Assembly (NCBI GenBank): GCA_016215655.1
Contig: JACRIT010000069.1
Location: 1-40,680, forward strand
Direction: 5' to 3'
From: Acidimicrobiia bacterium
GTDB lineage: Bacteria; Actinomycetota; Acidimicrobiia; Spongiisociales; UBA11373
Length of the DNA: 40,680 nucleotides
Each line of letters opens with the position of its first letter. The first letter of the stretch is position 1. The notes beneath the pieces were generated by a model, which was not told the origin of the DNA, did no database searches, and saw only the letters and a list, made by a program, of their open reading frames with translations. Both the position numbers and the translations under genes were made by a program. Of this stretch, positions 40,519-40,680 are shown one piece after another.

Positions 40519-40680
40519 TCATTCCACTCGAAAGGCGAGGACGCTCTCCGCATACCGCGCCGGTACCCGTCCCTTGATCCGGGTTCCCTCCGGTTCGTGC
40601 GACTCGGAGAGCACCTCGCCGACTCGATGCACCAGCGACACCACATCGCCGCGATCGAACGGCACCAGGATGTCGAAGTC
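40519..40680 (-). CDS. hflX: GTPase HflX, C-terminal end (partial)
   Basis: The last 53 codons of a minus-strand gene that continues past the window. Read on that strand, LVPFDRGDVVSLVHRVGEVL, then SESHEPEGTRIKGRVPA and a final hydrophobic strand end at the TGA. This matches the C-terminal region of HflX, a ribosome-splitting GTPase; the G domain is outside the window. It is convergent with the AidB-like gene over a 38-bp gap, in which I see no obvious hairpin. Confidence 0.8.
   Translation of the reverse strand, partial: DFDILVPFDRGDVVSLVHRVGEVLSESHEPEGTRIKGRVPARYAESVLAFRVE

Noticed and set aside
1-40680. tRNA, rRNA, insertion sequence or prophage
   Set aside because: No cloverleaf, ribosomal RNA, transposase, integrase or phage structural gene is recognisable by eye; a tRNA/ncRNA scan would be decisive.

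Overview
The window is chromosomal DNA from a high-GC actinobacterium. Gene content, GTG and TTG starts, GTGA/ATGA start-stop overlaps and a cell-wall lipoprotein with a 23-threonine linker suggest an uncultured Acidimicrobiia-type lineage; that placement is inference. I see 41 protein genes, two of them cut by the window ends (an Lgt-like protein at the left, the HflX C-terminus at the right). I found no tRNA, rRNA, insertion sequence, phage gene or CRISPR array.

Layout. 1-7.2 kb: housekeeping (Lgt-like paralogue, kinase-like phosphotransferase, peptidoglycan-binding protein, gpsA, PIN-PhoH, MFS exporter, DUF4342-type protein). 7.2-11 kb: alcohol dehydrogenase, a JAMM protease coupled to a rhodanese-MoeB fusion (sulfur-carrier chemistry), and a sugar-dehydrogenase lipoprotein. 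11-17.2 kb: a PLP trans-sulfuration enzyme, then a tightly coupled xdhM-xdhS-xdhL-FAD oxidoreductase operon. 17.3-20.4 kb: a divergent zinc/manganese uptake locus, with permease and binding protein on one strand and Fur/Zur regulator and ATPase on the other, and a Fur/Zur-type operator over the binding-protein start codon. 20.5-26 kb: acyltransferase, 8-oxoguanine deaminase and a heterodimeric ABC exporter. 26.3-33.6 kb: hypoxanthine phosphoribosyltransferase, a DUF6986-like TIM-barrel protein, canonical lgt, and a urate-to-ureidoglycolate set (puuD, HIU hydrolase, OHCU decarboxylase, allantoicase, allantoinase). 33.6-40.7 kb: small membrane protein, HIT protein, ornithine cyclodeaminase-like enzyme, rhodanese plus CysQ-type phosphatase, double GNAT, phenylalanine hydroxylase, AidB-like acyl-CoA dehydrogenase, hflX.

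The main metabolic theme is purine turnover. The xanthine dehydrogenase-type complex and 8-oxoguanine deaminase can each make urate. PuuD, HIU hydrolase and OHCU decarboxylase turn urate into allantoin, and allantoinase and allantoicase continue to ureidoglycolate and urea. HPRT salvages hypoxanthine/guanine.

The most unusual signal is not a gene. At least eleven gene borders carry stretches built of consecutive 7-bp units. The words differ from locus to locus but the period is the same, and several are folded into long imperfect palindromes. Some run into the 3' ends of genes, and one large palindrome occupies a divergent promoter region. I know of no described family matching this in Actinobacteria and treat it as the best candidate for something new. 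A related but distinct 17-bp hairpin array sits at 34.3 kb.
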